DNA of 64,000 nt, taken from CAVYUC01 sp963771595. Its GTDB lineage: Bacteria; Bacteroidota; Bacteroidia; Bacteroidales; Prolixibacteraceae. Below are positions 9,257 to 17,827 of the stretch, one piece after another. The notes beneath the pieces are model-generated. The model was not told where the DNA came from and did not search any database. It saw only the letters and a list, made by a program, of their open reading frames with translations. The position numbers and the translations under genes are program-made. The first letter of the stretch is position 1. Every line of letters begins with the position of its first letter. Where the stretch lies: contig CAVYUC010000016.1 of the NCBI GenBank assembly GCA_963771595.1, positions 124,001-188,000 on the forward strand, given 5' to 3'.

Positions 9257-9283
9257 AGATTTCTCATCCGGGAATACCGGGAG

Positions 9284-9302
9284 CCGGACTTTCCAAGTCC
9301 GG
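9284..9302. repeat. Perfect 8-bp stem hairpin (CCGGACTT)
   Basis: CCGGACTT and AAGTCCGG are separated by TCC. It follows directly on the 45-bp array and precedes a second hairpin, so the whole block from 9078 to 9334 is a mosaic of palindromic elements. No T-run follows on the plus strand. Confidence 0.55.
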
Positions 9303-9308
9303 TTAATT

Positions 9309-9334
9309 GACTTCGATATAGGAAATTCGAAGTC
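9309..9334. repeat. Perfect 8-bp stem hairpin (GACTTCGA)
   Basis: GACTTCGA (9309-9316) pairs with TCGAAGTC (9327-9334) around a 10-base AT-rich loop. It lies about 60 bp past the end of the minus-strand DUF423 gene and might terminate it, though no strong T-run is visible on that strand. Confidence 0.45.
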
Positions 9335-9392
9335 CCATTGACTGAACCCGTCCAAAAGATTTTTATATATGTTGAGAAAATAACAAATGGAA

Positions 9393-9764
9393 CTAAAACT
9401 TTTTCCACACAGCAATAAAAAGCAAAATCCATCCGGCAATAAAACTGAGTCCGCCAAATGGTGTAATTGCACCGAGCCATTTGATTCCGGAAATTGCCAG
9501 AACATATAAACTGCCCGAAAACAAAATAATCCCCACCGTTAAAAGAATGGCTGACCAATTCAGCCATCCGGAGGGCATGGAAAGCGAAAGCATGCCCACC
9601 AGCAATAATCCAAGGGCATGATAAAAATGGTATTCAACGCCGGTTTTGTAGTTTTGCAACATTTCATCCGAGAGGTGCGATTTTAACCCGTGTGCCCCGA
9701 AAGCGCCTATGGCGACAGCCAGGGCTAACAAAACAGAGGCAGTCATGATTATGGTTTTGCTCAT
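9393..9764 (-). CDS. DUF423 (YgdD-type) membrane protein
   Basis: 123 residues with four predicted membrane helices. The N-terminal IGAFGAHGLKSHLSDEMLQNY is the signature of the DUF423 family, and GVEYHFYHALGLLLVGML and WLGAITPFGGLSFIAGW complete it. Length is normal for the family. These are small inner-membrane proteins of unknown function. It stands alone on this strand with a repeat patch downstream and a divergent MNT/HEPN pair upstream. No unusual feature is visible. Confidence 0.9.
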   Translation of the reverse strand: MSKTIIMTASVLLALAVAIGAFGAHGLKSHLSDEMLQNYKTGVEYHFYHALGLLLVGMLSLSMPSGWLNWSAILLTVGIILFSGSLYVLAISGIKWLGAITPFGGLSFIAGWILLFIAVWKKF

Positions 9765-9889
9765 TGTTCTTTTTTTATATTCAGTGTAATCAACAAATTA
9801 TTGCAAATGATGTTTCCAATGTTTCATTTCTTCTTTAATTTCATTCATCTACTTACCCATATGATTAGATAGGTTTCACCTTTATTTAT

Positions 9890-9897
9890 TATTTTTG
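9890..9897 (+). promoter_or_regulatory. Possible -7 box TATTTTTG for the MNT/HEPN pair
   Basis: TATTTTTG fits TAnnTTTG and ends 23 bp before the MNT start codon. No matching TTTG is present 19 bp upstream; GGTTTC is the nearest T-rich block. Overlapping GTTGAAACAAC and GGTTTCACC are short inverted elements around it. Confidence 0.35.
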
Positions 9898-9920
9898 TTG
9901 AAACAACTGTTTTAAAGCAA

Positions 9921-10220
9921 ATGACCAATAACGAGAAAATACAAATTATAAATAAACTGAAAGAGATACTTTCAAATGAAGATGAGGTTTCCAAAATTGT
10001 CGTCTTCGGCTCTTTCTTGCAATCCAAAAATCCAAATGATATCGATGTGGCCATCTTCCAGGACAGCAGGGAGATTTACCTGAAACTAGCTTTAAAATAC
10101 AGAAAATTAACACGGGAAATCGCCAGGATATTGCCAGTTGATATTATTCCTGTAAAAACAAATGCTTCCGGAATATTCTTAAATGAAATAAACACAGGAG
10201 AGGTTATTTATGAAAGATGA
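9921..10220 (+). CDS. MNT-type minimal nucleotidyltransferase
   Basis: 99 residues. The nucleotidyltransferase active site is seen in VVFGSFLQSKNPNDIDVAIF: GS followed by DxD about 10 residues on. A third acidic or basic position near PVDIIPVK fits the family. In known MNT/HEPN systems the MNT protein acts as antitoxin, in some cases by adding AMP to the HEPN partner. The stop overlaps the start of the HEPN gene by 11 bp, so the two are translated together. The pair stands between unrelated housekeeping genes, as expected for a mobile toxin-antitoxin cassette. Confidence 0.85.
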   Translation: MTNNEKIQIINKLKEILSNEDEVSKIVVFGSFLQSKNPNDIDVAIFQDSREIYLKLALKYRKLTREIARILPVDIIPVKTNASGIFLNEINTGEVIYER

Positions 10221-10599
10221 AACTAAAGTTTGGTTAAAATTTGCAGATGAAAATCTTGAATCTGCAGAAGTTTTATTAAAAAGTTCATTGTTCAATCCTT
10301 GTCTTCAAAATTCACAGCAATGCGTAGAAAAAGCAATTAAAGCATTACTTATTGAGAATAATATTCAACCCAAAAAGACACACGATATTTTTGAACTTAG
10401 TCAACTTTTAAATGTAAACAACCTGCATGTCGAAATTTCAGATGAAGATTGTGATTTGTTGAATTCCATTTATTTGCCTTCAAAGTATCCGTTAGGGAGC
10501 GCTCTTCCGGATTTTATACCTGGTTCTGAAATTTGTAAACACGTGTTGGAAATTGCTAAACAGGTTTTTTCTGATATCAGCAATCAGTTAAACCAATAG
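10210..10599 (+). CDS. HEPN domain protein, partner of MNT
   Basis: 129 residues, all helical. It opens WLKFADENLESAEVLL and continues with QQCVEKAIKALLIENNIQ, both typical of HEPN. The RNase-type HEPN motif is R-x4-6-H; here the region reads QPKKTHDIFELSQLL, with His present but Lys in place of the usual Arg. That may weaken or alter nuclease activity. It overlaps the MNT gene by 11 bp. As a toxin it would cleave RNA, but some HEPN proteins only bind nucleotides, so activity is not certain. Confidence 0.8.
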   Translation: MKDETKVWLKFADENLESAEVLLKSSLFNPCLQNSQQCVEKAIKALLIENNIQPKKTHDIFELSQLLNVNNLHVEISDEDCDLLNSIYLPSKYPLGSALPDFIPGSEICKHVLEIAKQVFSDISNQLNQ

Positions 10600-10721
10600 T
10601 TGACCTGCAACATTCCATTTGTTAACAGACCTGGAAAATCCGCCTCCCAAAAACAGGACACCAAAGGACAGCACATTTCATCAGCTTTTGTTAATTTGCA
10701 GCAGAATTTTATTTTGTAAAA

Positions 10722-11951
10722 ATGATAAAAAACAACTCTATTTTTAAGTCATTTCCGGATGAACAAACCTTACTGAAGAAATATGGAAATACACATGCCA
10801 AAGATATTCCGGATATCAATGGGCACATCCATACACCGCATTCTTTCAGCGCCTTTTCTGATATCGAACAGGCCTTTCAACTGGCACAAAAAGAAGGTGT
10901 TTCGGTTTTGGGAATCAATGATTTTTACACTACCGACGGCTACGATGAATTTGCTGAACTGGCCCAACAATATTCTGTTTTCCCGCTGTTCAACATCGAA
11001 TTCATGGCCTTGCAAAACGATTTACAGGAGGCCGGCATTCGGGTAAATGATCCCAACAATCCGGGCCGCACCTATTTTAGCGGAAAAGGGCTGCGGCAAC
11101 CGGCTAATATGAGCGAGGTTTCGTTCAGGAAAATAAAGGATTTACAGGAGGAAAGCAACCGGCAGACCTATGAAATGGTGATAAAGCTAAATGCCTTCTT
11201 TGCAGAAAACAACATTGGTATTCAGTTCGATCCGGCAGAAGTTCAAAGCCGGCTGGCCAAAAACCTGTTCCGCGAACGGCATATTGCACAGGCCATCCGC
11301 ATTGCTGTTTTCGAAAAAGAGGAAACCGATTTGGGAAGGGCACAACTTTTCAATAAAATATTCCAGGGGAAAGAGATAAAATCGGCCATCGATGATGTGG
11401 CGGGACTGGAAAATGAAATACGCGGCAACCTATTAAAAGCGGGCGGTGCTGCATTTGTGCCGGAAGATCCGAAAGCATTTCTTTCGCTGGAAGAAGTTAC
11501 CCACATTATCATCGATGCCGGGGGAATTCCATGTTACCCGGTTTTGCTCGATTTTGGCAACGCCAGTTTTACCGATTATGAAGCCGATAAAGAAAAACTT
11601 TTACAGGAACTGCTCAAAAATGAGGTGTATTGCATTGAACTGATTCCGGGAAGAAATGATTATCATATTCTGAAGGATTTCGTCAGTTATTTTCATAAAA
11701 ACAATTTCGTCATCACCTTTGGTACAGAGCACAATACCCCTAAACTGGATCCGATGAAAGTTACCGGCGGAGGAGGAATTGAGCTGGATGATGAATTGAA
11801 ACAAATTAATTATGAAGGCGCCGCAGTTATCGCCGCCCACCAGTACCTCCTCTCTAATGGTATGGTGGGGTACCTGGCAGGTAAAAAGGCAAAAACTGAA
11901 GAAAAAGATTATTTTATTGAACTGGGAAAAGCAGTCATAGATCAGTTTTGA
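10722..11951 (+). CDS. PHP-domain metal-dependent hydrolase
   Basis: 409 residues. The first PHP motif is DINGHIHTPHSFSAFSD at about residues 26-42, giving metal-binding His residues. VLGINDFYTTDGYDEF and FNIEFMAL continue the fold, and GTEHNTPKLDP near residue 340 supplies a late His. The gene starts a plus-strand run with an aldolase/dehydrogenase fusion, a sorbose-phosphate-reductase-like gene and a monophosphatase, so it probably acts in the same carbohydrate pathway as a phosphoesterase. The exact substrate is unknown. Length is longer than HisJ-type PHP enzymes (~270), with extra helical insertions at about 105-230. Confidence 0.8.
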   Translation: MIKNNSIFKSFPDEQTLLKKYGNTHAKDIPDINGHIHTPHSFSAFSDIEQAFQLAQKEGVSVLGINDFYTTDGYDEFAELAQQYSVFPLFNIEFMALQNDLQEAGIRVNDPNNPGRTYFSGKGLRQPANMSEVSFRKIKDLQEESNRQTYEMVIKLNAFFAENNIGIQFDPAEVQSRLAKNLFRERHIAQAIRIAVFEKEETDLGRAQLFNKIFQGKEIKSAIDDVAGLENEIRGNLLKAGGAAFVPEDPKAFLSLEEVTHIIIDAGGIPCYPVLLDFGNASFTDYEADKEKLLQELLKNEVYCIELIPGRNDYHILKDFVSYFHKNNFVITFGTEHNTPKLDPMKVTGGGGIELDDELKQINYEGAAVIAAHQYLLSNGMVGYLAGKKAKTEEKDYFIELGKAVIDQF

Positions 11952-12035
11952 AACAATAAAACTAACACCATCCTTTTAGGGCGATGAATACTCAAAGGAT
12001 AAATATGAAAAAATAATGAGACTGTCCCAAAATTC

Positions 12036-12105
12036 TGTCATTCTGAGCGAAGTCGAAGAATCTGTAAATTGAAAAAGAAATGTTTCGACTACGCTCAACA
12101 TGACA
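12036..12105. repeat. Imperfect 22-bp inverted repeat, GAGCG(A/T)AGTCGAA family
   Basis: The left arm (12036-12057) and the reverse complement of the right arm (12084-12105) agree at 19 of 22 positions and share GAGCG, AGTCGAA and TGTCAT. The same core, TGAGCGTAGTCGAA, forms the 14-bp stem at 44113-44155. It therefore belongs to a dispersed palindromic repeat. It lies in the leader of the aldolase gene and explains the spurious upstream extension of that frame. Confidence 0.65.
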
Positions 12106-12156
12106 AAATCAATTGAAACTATACGTTTGGGATATTCTCCAAAACATAAAAAAACA

Positions 12157-14133
12157 ATGAAACCGGAAATAAAAGATTTAGTAGACATTTCGCAACGGTA
12201 CGGACAAAGAAAAGAATTCGTCATTGCCGGCGGCGGAAATACATCATTTAAGGACGAAAACCACCTCTGGATTAAAGCCAGCGGAATCAACCTGGGCAAC
12301 ATCAGTGAAAACGGGTTTTGCGTGCTGGATCGCCAAAAGCTAAACGATATTCCCAATCTAAAATTTTCAGACGATTCCGCTATCCGAGAAGAGCAGGTAA
12401 AAAATGCGCTGTTAAATGCGCGTATTGATCCGGATTCCGGTTTGCGGCCTTCGGTAGAAACATCCCTGCACAACCTGTTCAGCTACCGCTTTGTGGTTCA
12501 TACCCACATGACGCTCGTGAATGGACTGATGTGCAGCAACCTTGCGGCAGAAAAATCACAGGAAATCTTTGGCGAGGAGGTCCTGTTCGTTCCCTACTCC
12601 GACCCCGGCTATGTTTTATTTACCATTATTGCCGAAGAAATCAGGAAGTACAGTGAAAAGTTTGGCCGCGACCCGCAGATAGTGCTCATCCAAAATCATG
12701 GTATTTTTGTTGCAGCCGATTCCATTGATGAAATTCAGGGAATTTATGCCGGAGTGGAATCGAAGCTAAAAGGTACATTTTCTGAATTTCCGGAAGCAAA
12801 AGAGATACCGGGCTCCGCAACGTTATACGAAGTTTTGCCGGCGGTTCGTATGTTGCTTTCCGAAGATAAACTGAAAGTGTGCACCGCATTCAACAGTTCA
12901 TGGACAAATCAATTTATAAAAAACAGGGAAACATTCGACAGAGGAGTTGCAAAACCATTCAATCCAGACCAGATGGTGTACTGCGGCTCGGAATATCTTT
13001 TTGTTGAAAGCAGCAATTCGGCAGAATCAATTGTTGAAGAGATTCAAACAAAAATTGCTGATTTCAAAACAAGAAAAGGCACCCTTCCAAAAGTTATTTT
13101 CATTCAGAATGAAGGTGTAATTGTTGCGGAAGATTCACCGGTTTCGCTGCAGTATTTAAAGGATATCGTCAATGATTTCTGCCGTATCAGTGTGCTCTCT
13201 GAAAACTTTGGTGGTCCACACCCGCTCACCCCCGGCCAGGCTGCTTTTATCGAAAACTGGGAAGTGGAACACTACCGCAAAAAAGTGTCGCTGGGTGGGA
13301 AGCCTACGGGGCGCCTGGAAAATAAGGTGGTAATTGTAACCGGCGCAGCGCAGGGTTTTGGTGCGGGAATTGCAGAAATACTGCACAACCAGGGCGCCAA
13401 CATTGTGGTGGCCGATTTAAATGATGAAAAGGGAAAAAAATTTACCCAAAAGCTTAACAATACGGCTTCAAAAAATAAAGCCATTTTTTATAACGTGAAT
13501 GTGGCCAAAGCCAAATCGGTGGAAAACCTGGTGAATGAAACCATACTGCAGTTTGGTGGTCTGGATGTAATGATTTCCAACGCCGGAATTTTGCATGCCG
13601 GCAGCCTCGATGAAATGGATGCAGCCACTTTCGAACTGATGACCAGTGTCAACTACACCGGCTATTTCCTCTCTGCTAAATATGCCCAGAAGGTGATGAA
13701 AATCCAGCATCGCTACAAACTAGAATTGTACATGGACATTATCCAAATCAATTCAAAATCCGGGTTGAAAGGAAGCAACAGGAATTTTGCCTATGCCGGA
13801 GGCAAATTTGGGGGAATTGGTCTCACTCAGTCATTTGCACTGGAACTGATGCCTTTTAACATCAAGGTAAATTCAATATGTCCGGGTAACTTTTTCGACG
13901 GCCCGTTGTGGAGTGATCCCGAAAAAGGATTGTTTGTACAATACCTCAACGCGGGGAAAGTTCCGGGAGCCAAAACCATTGCCGACGTAAAAGCGTTCTA
14001 TGAAGCACAGGTTCCTGCCGGCCGCGGATGCACTGCCGAAGACGTGGCCAAAGCCATTTTCTATGTCATCGACCAGCAATACGAAACGGGACAGGCCGTG
14101 CCGGTAACCGGGGGGCAGAATATGTTGAAATAA
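12157..14133 (+). CDS. Bifunctional class II aldolase / short-chain dehydrogenase
   Basis: About 658 residues from the ATG at 12157. The frame is open to 12100, but that part lies inside a dispersed repeat, so I reject the longer start. The first half is a class II aldolase (FVIAGGGNTSFKD; zinc His residues in RFVVHTHMTLVNG; QNHGIFVAAD). The second half is a complete SDR: cofactor motif VTGAAQGFGAGIAE at about residue 395, NAG in MISNAGILHAG and catalytic YAGGK. Related fusions act on rhamnulose-1-phosphate or similar sugar phosphates and reduce or oxidise the aldehyde made. Here it probably splits a ketose phosphate (inference). Position in the cluster supports sugar catabolism. Confidence 0.9.
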   Translation: MKPEIKDLVDISQRYGQRKEFVIAGGGNTSFKDENHLWIKASGINLGNISENGFCVLDRQKLNDIPNLKFSDDSAIREEQVKNALLNARIDPDSGLRPSVETSLHNLFSYRFVVHTHMTLVNGLMCSNLAAEKSQEIFGEEVLFVPYSDPGYVLFTIIAEEIRKYSEKFGRDPQIVLIQNHGIFVAADSIDEIQGIYAGVESKLKGTFSEFPEAKEIPGSATLYEVLPAVRMLLSEDKLKVCTAFNSSWTNQFIKNRETFDRGVAKPFNPDQMVYCGSEYLFVESSNSAESIVEEIQTKIADFKTRKGTLPKVIFIQNEGVIVAEDSPVSLQYLKDIVNDFCRISVLSENFGGPHPLTPGQAAFIENWEVEHYRKKVSLGGKPTGRLENKVVIVTGAAQGFGAGIAEILHNQGANIVVADLNDEKGKKFTQKLNNTASKNKAIFYNVNVAKAKSVENLVNETILQFGGLDVMISNAGILHAGSLDEMDAATFELMTSVNYTGYFLSAKYAQKVMKIQHRYKLELYMDIIQINSKSGLKGSNRNFAYAGGKFGGIGLTQSFALELMPFNIKVNSICPGNFFDGPLWSDPEKGLFVQYLNAGKVPGAKTIADVKAFYEAQVPAGRGCTAEDVAKAIFYVIDQQYETGQAVPVTGGQNMLK

Positions 14134-14244
14134 AATAGCTTTGAGCACCGAGTATCAAGCTTCAATCTTGTTAAAGTTAGAGAGAGGTAATCAAACAGTA
14201 AAACAAGCTGGCGGCTCGAAGCTGGCAGCAAAAAGCTAAAAGAT

Positions 14245-15518
14245 ATGAAAACCAAAGCAGTACGATTATACGGAAAAGAAGATTTACGGCTGGAGGAGTT
14301 TGAACTTCCTGCCATAAAAGATGATGAGATTCTGGCAAAGGTGGTTTCCGACAGCATTTGCATGTCGAGTTACAAAGCGGCAAAACAGGGTACCGATCAC
14401 AAACGCGTTCCTGAAAATGTGGCCGCAAACCCAATAATTATCGGTCATGAATTTGCCGGAGAAATTGTGGAAGTGGGCGCCAAATGGCAGCATAAGTTTA
14501 AACCCGGACAGAAGTATTCCATTCAGCCTGCGATTTATTATGAAGGTGGCCCGCTGGGAATTTTAAGCGCTCCCGGTTATACTTATCCACACATTGGTGG
14601 CGATGCTACTTATGTAATTATTCCGAAAGATGTACTGGAACAGGATTGCCTGCTGGTATATGATGGCCCTGGATATTATCCTGCCTCGCTGTCGGAGCCG
14701 CTGAGTTGTGTCATCGGCGCCATGCATGCCAATTACCACACCAGGGCCGGTTCATATGTGCATCAGATGGAAATAAAGGAAGGTGGTAAAATGGCCATTC
14801 TTGCCGGAGTTGGGCCAATGGGACTTGCAGCAATCAATTACGTTATAAATCGTAAGGACCGGAAACCATCACTGCTGGTGGTAACCGATATCGCGCAGGA
14901 TCGCCTCGACCGTGCAGCAGAGATTTTCCCGCCGGAATGGGCCAAAGAAAACGGTATTGAACTGATTTATTTAAATACAGGCAACGTAGAAGACCCGGTT
15001 TCGGCATTAAAAAAAATAGCAGTTGGCGGTTATGATGATGTATTTGTATTTGCACCCGTAACTCCGGTTGTAGAACAAGCTGACGCTATTCTTGCACATG
15101 ACGGCTGCCTCAACTTTTTTGCAGGTCCGTCAGATCCGGAATTTTCTGGCCAAACTGAATTTTTACAATGTACATTACGCCTATACCCATATCGTAGGAA
15201 CTTCGGGCGGAAACAACGACGACATGGTGGAAGCACTTGACATCATGAGCAAAGGACTGGATCCGGCAGGATTGATTACACATATTGGCGGATTGAATGC
15301 CGTTGCTGAAACTACGTTGAACCTACCCAATATCCCCGGTGGGAAAAAACTGATTTATACGCACAAGAACCTGCCTCTGACTGCAATTTCTGATTTTGAA
15401 ACCTTAGGAAAAAAAGATTAATTTCTATGCAGAACTGGCAAAACTGGTAGCCAAAACAAAAGGGCTTTGGAATGTGGAAGCAGAGGAATATGTGCTTAAA
15501 AATGCACCTGAGATTTAA
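14245..15518 (+). pseudogene. Sorbose-1-phosphate-reductase-like zinc dehydrogenase, two frameshifts
   Basis: The N-terminal 300 residues read as a medium-chain zinc dehydrogenase of the SorE type (CMSSYKAAKQGTDHKRVP, IIIGHEFAGEIVEVG, GVGPMGLAAINYV). After ...GPSDPEFS near 15148 the frame breaks; the next frame continues with AKLNFYNVHYAYTHIVGTSG. A second break sits in an A7 run near 15405-15415, after which FYAELAKLVAKTKGLWNVEA to KNAPEI completes the protein at 15518. Both breaks are +1, each explained by one extra base, and the total length (1,274 bp) equals 424 codons plus two bases. Otherwise the protein looks conserved, so either a very recent pseudogene or sequencing indels. Confidence 0.8.
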
Positions 15519-15633
15519 ATACAGGAATTCGCTAATGATAGCAAACAAAGGGAAAAGTGGCGGTAGTTCCAGCCAAAATTGCAAAACGACTAACGTTATA
15601 ATTGTTTCTAATACAGCTTAAAAATCCGGTTAC

Positions 15634-16077
15634 ATGAAAATTTTTTATACCGCTATTGTTTTATTGATTGGTTGCTTAGTGGCTGTTCAGGGAAGTATTA
15701 ACACGCAATTAACTACTTATTTAAAACATCCGATACAAGGAGCGCTTGTAAGTTTTATGGTAGGCGCTTTTAGTTTGCTGGCCCTGAATTTTATATTCAG
15801 AACACAAATTCCCGACTGGGAACATGTAAAAACAGCGCCCTGGTATTTGTTTGCAGGTGGATTGCTCGGTGCAATTTTTGTATCATCCGTTATCTTTTTT
15901 ATTCCCAAAATCGGAGTAAGTACTGTTCTGGCGGCTTCCATTGCAGGGCAATTGATTGCAGCCTCCGTAATCGACCATTTTGGGTTCTTCGGTTTAACGG
16001 TGCATCCAATTTCGGCTGGCAGGATTGCAGGGATTCTGCTGTTAACCGGGGGAATCTTTTTAATACAGCGCTTTTGA
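15634..16077 (+). CDS. YdcZ/DUF606-type DMT transporter
   Basis: 147 residues with five predicted membrane helices. VAVQGSINTQLTTYLKHPI, near the N-terminus, is the hallmark of the YdcZ (DUF606) branch of the drug/metabolite transporter superfamily; the length is normal. These half-size carriers are thought to work as dimers. Its place between the sorbose-reductase-like gene and a monophosphatase suggests a role in moving a sugar, polyol or metabolite of the pathway, but substrate is unknown. No RBS of note. Confidence 0.85.
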   Translation: MKIFYTAIVLLIGCLVAVQGSINTQLTTYLKHPIQGALVSFMVGAFSLLALNFIFRTQIPDWEHVKTAPWYLFAGGLLGAIFVSSVIFFIPKIGVSTVLAASIAGQLIAASVIDHFGFFGLTVHPISAGRIAGILLLTGGIFLIQRF

Positions 16078-16203
16078 TTTTTAACTTGATTTGAAAAGGT
16101 TTCATAGTTTGTACCGGCTTGATGATTGAATTCCCATCAAATCAACAAAACGAACAATTACTTGTATTTATAGTTATTACCAATAAAACATAAAAAAACT
16201 AAA

Positions 16204-16986
16204 ATGCTCCAATTTACAGAAGCACTGCAAACTGCACGAAAGGCAGCCGCCGCCGGCGCCGAAATCATCCGGAAACGATTTGGGGAAACTTCCAATGCAC
16301 GTATAAAAAGTGAAACCGAAGGCCTGGTAACCGACACTGACCTGGAGGCAGAAAACGCAATCTTCGAAGTGCTGACAAAAGAAACTTCCTTTACAATTTT
16401 AAGCGAGGAAAGTGGCTTGCTCAATGAAAGACCCGGATTAAAATGGGTGGTTGACCCGGTGGATGGCACCAACAATTTTGCCCGATCGCTGCCCCTGTTT
16501 GCAGTGTCAATTGGATTGATGGAGGGCAACGAATTTTTGGCCGGAGTCATAAACGATCCCGTTCTGCATACTGAATATTATGCCGAAAAAGGAAAAGGCG
16601 CATTTTGTAACGGGGAAAAAATTGTACTTCCGAAATTGAATAAAGATTTCACACCGCGCATTTTTTTAAATCACGGATATAAGGAAGCCGACCGGAATAA
16701 TTATATGGAGTTGGCAAAACGGCTGGCTCAGAAATATGATACCTTAAAACTAAATGCCACTGCAATTGAATTGTGTTATGTAGCCACAGGTTCGTCGGAT
16801 GGATTTATCGGATCAGGGGATAAACTCTGGGATTATGCCGCCGGAGTGGTTATTACAACCGAAGCAGGGTGCAAGTTTACGGACTGGCGCGGAAATCCGT
16901 GGAACGGAAAGGAAAATCACCTCCTGTTTGCACGGCCCGAAATTCATGAAAAACTGGTGGAAATTATCAGGGATTTGCAACTGTAA
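16204..16986 (+). CDS. Inositol monophosphatase family protein
   Basis: 260 residues, normal for the family. The first metal-binding motif is WVVDPVDGTNNFARSLP at about residues 80-96, with the upstream Glu in LSEESG. The second is GDKLWDYAAGVVITTEAGC at about 205-225. Mg-dependent hydrolysis of a sugar or polyol monophosphate is expected. It is the last gene of the plus-strand cluster starting at 10722. With the aldolase, dehydrogenase and PHP protein it could dephosphorylate a polyol phosphate (inference). Paralogs act on inositol-1-phosphate, fructose-1,6-bisphosphate or PAP, so substrate is open. Confidence 0.88.
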   Translation: MLQFTEALQTARKAAAAGAEIIRKRFGETSNARIKSETEGLVTDTDLEAENAIFEVLTKETSFTILSEESGLLNERPGLKWVVDPVDGTNNFARSLPLFAVSIGLMEGNEFLAGVINDPVLHTEYYAEKGKGAFCNGEKIVLPKLNKDFTPRIFLNHGYKEADRNNYMELAKRLAQKYDTLKLNATAIELCYVATGSSDGFIGSGDKLWDYAAGVVITTEAGCKFTDWRGNPWNGKENHLLFARPEIHEKLVEIIRDLQL

Positions 16987-17045
16987 AGAAATGCCCAAAA
17001 ATGCTGGATTTGAAAATCCGACTCCCGGTTCGCCACAGTATTGAA

Positions 17046-17771
17046 TCATCCGTTATAAAAGATGGTAAAATTTGCTCCGATTGAATAAAAGTTTTCTTTT
17101 AAAGGAGCATCAATAACAGGTGTAATTGAATACCGGAAAACCGGTTCCACCCGAAACTGCAACTTCCTGAACATCCGGGTTTCCAAGCCAAATCCTGCTA
17201 ATCCGGTAAAATTAATCCTGTTAAAATCTTTTTCCGGATTATTGTCGTATTCCTCCACTCTATCATCAAAAGTAAGTACTGTTTTTGTTTTTGCGTCAAC
17301 AAGGAAATCGGTAGAAACTCCCGCCGAAACAAAAAGACCCAGTTCCTTTTGAAGCAGATAATAATTGAGTTTTAAGGGAATTCCCAAATAATAATAATGG
17401 AATTTAGTCAAGGATTTATTGGGAATTAAAGGATCATCTACAGTTGTATTTCCGTCAGGAGTTATAAAATTGTCAAAATCAATTCTTTCACCTTTGTCTG
17501 AAAATTGCATACCCGTCTCCAGGGCAAAAGGGCCATTCAACTTATAGCGGACAGAAATTCCTGTTGTTAATCCTAACCGCGGAGATTCCATTTCATTCCG
17601 GGAATTTATAAAATTGTACACATCGTCATCATTTAAATACAGCCTGCGGTAAGAGTAATCCGGAGAAAAACGAAGACCAAAAGAAAATTTATTCAATGAG
17701 CCTTTTTCATGGGACTGGCCACAAATAGAAAATGAAATGAAAAACAGGATTAAAAAAGAAAATGGTTTCAT
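17046..17771 (-). CDS. Outer-membrane beta-barrel protein (PorT-like)
   Basis: About 241 residues from the ATG at 17769-17771, chosen because MKPFSFLILFFISFSICGQ is a good signal peptide; the frame extends 11 codons further. The rest is alternating amphipathic strands typical of a small outer-membrane barrel (FGLRFSPDYSYRRLYL, GLTTGISVRYKLNGPFALET, FHYYYLGIPLKLNYYLL, GLFVSAGVSTDFLVD) and ends in an aromatic strand (YSIGANFTIFYNG). Substrate or partner is unknown. It stands alone between the monophosphatase and the helicase; 56 bp separate it from the helicase on the same strand. Confidence 0.85.
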   Translation of the reverse strand: MKPFSFLILFFISFSICGQSHEKGSLNKFSFGLRFSPDYSYRRLYLNDDDVYNFINSRNEMESPRLGLTTGISVRYKLNGPFALETGMQFSDKGERIDFDNFITPDGNTTVDDPLIPNKSLTKFHYYYLGIPLKLNYYLLQKELGLFVSAGVSTDFLVDAKTKTVLTFDDRVEEYDNNPEKDFNRINFTGLAGFGLETRMFRKLQFRVEPVFRYSITPVIDAPLKENFYSIGANFTIFYNG

Positions 17772-17827
17772 TATGAAATTTAGTTTAAGGCCTAAACGAA
17801 ACAAAAGTTTAAATATTACAAAATATT

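Larger units (their letters stand above)
8817..9392. other. Gene-free stretch rich in repeats
   Basis: About 576 bp with no credible gene; the several 60-110 codon frames across it translate repeats. From 9078 on it carries four ~45-bp tandem units and two perfect hairpins, listed separately. The left 250 bp are plain AT-rich sequence. Confidence 0.5.

Noticed and set aside
8956..9341. Short frames over the 45-bp array, and the idea that the array is a CRISPR
   Set aside because: The units abut with no unique spacers, no cas gene is near, and the frames change with the repeat period.
12100..12156. Longer N-terminus of the aldolase/dehydrogenase fusion
   Set aside because: The first six bases of the extension are inside the right arm of a dispersed inverted repeat, and the next ATG at 12157 gives the family-like start.
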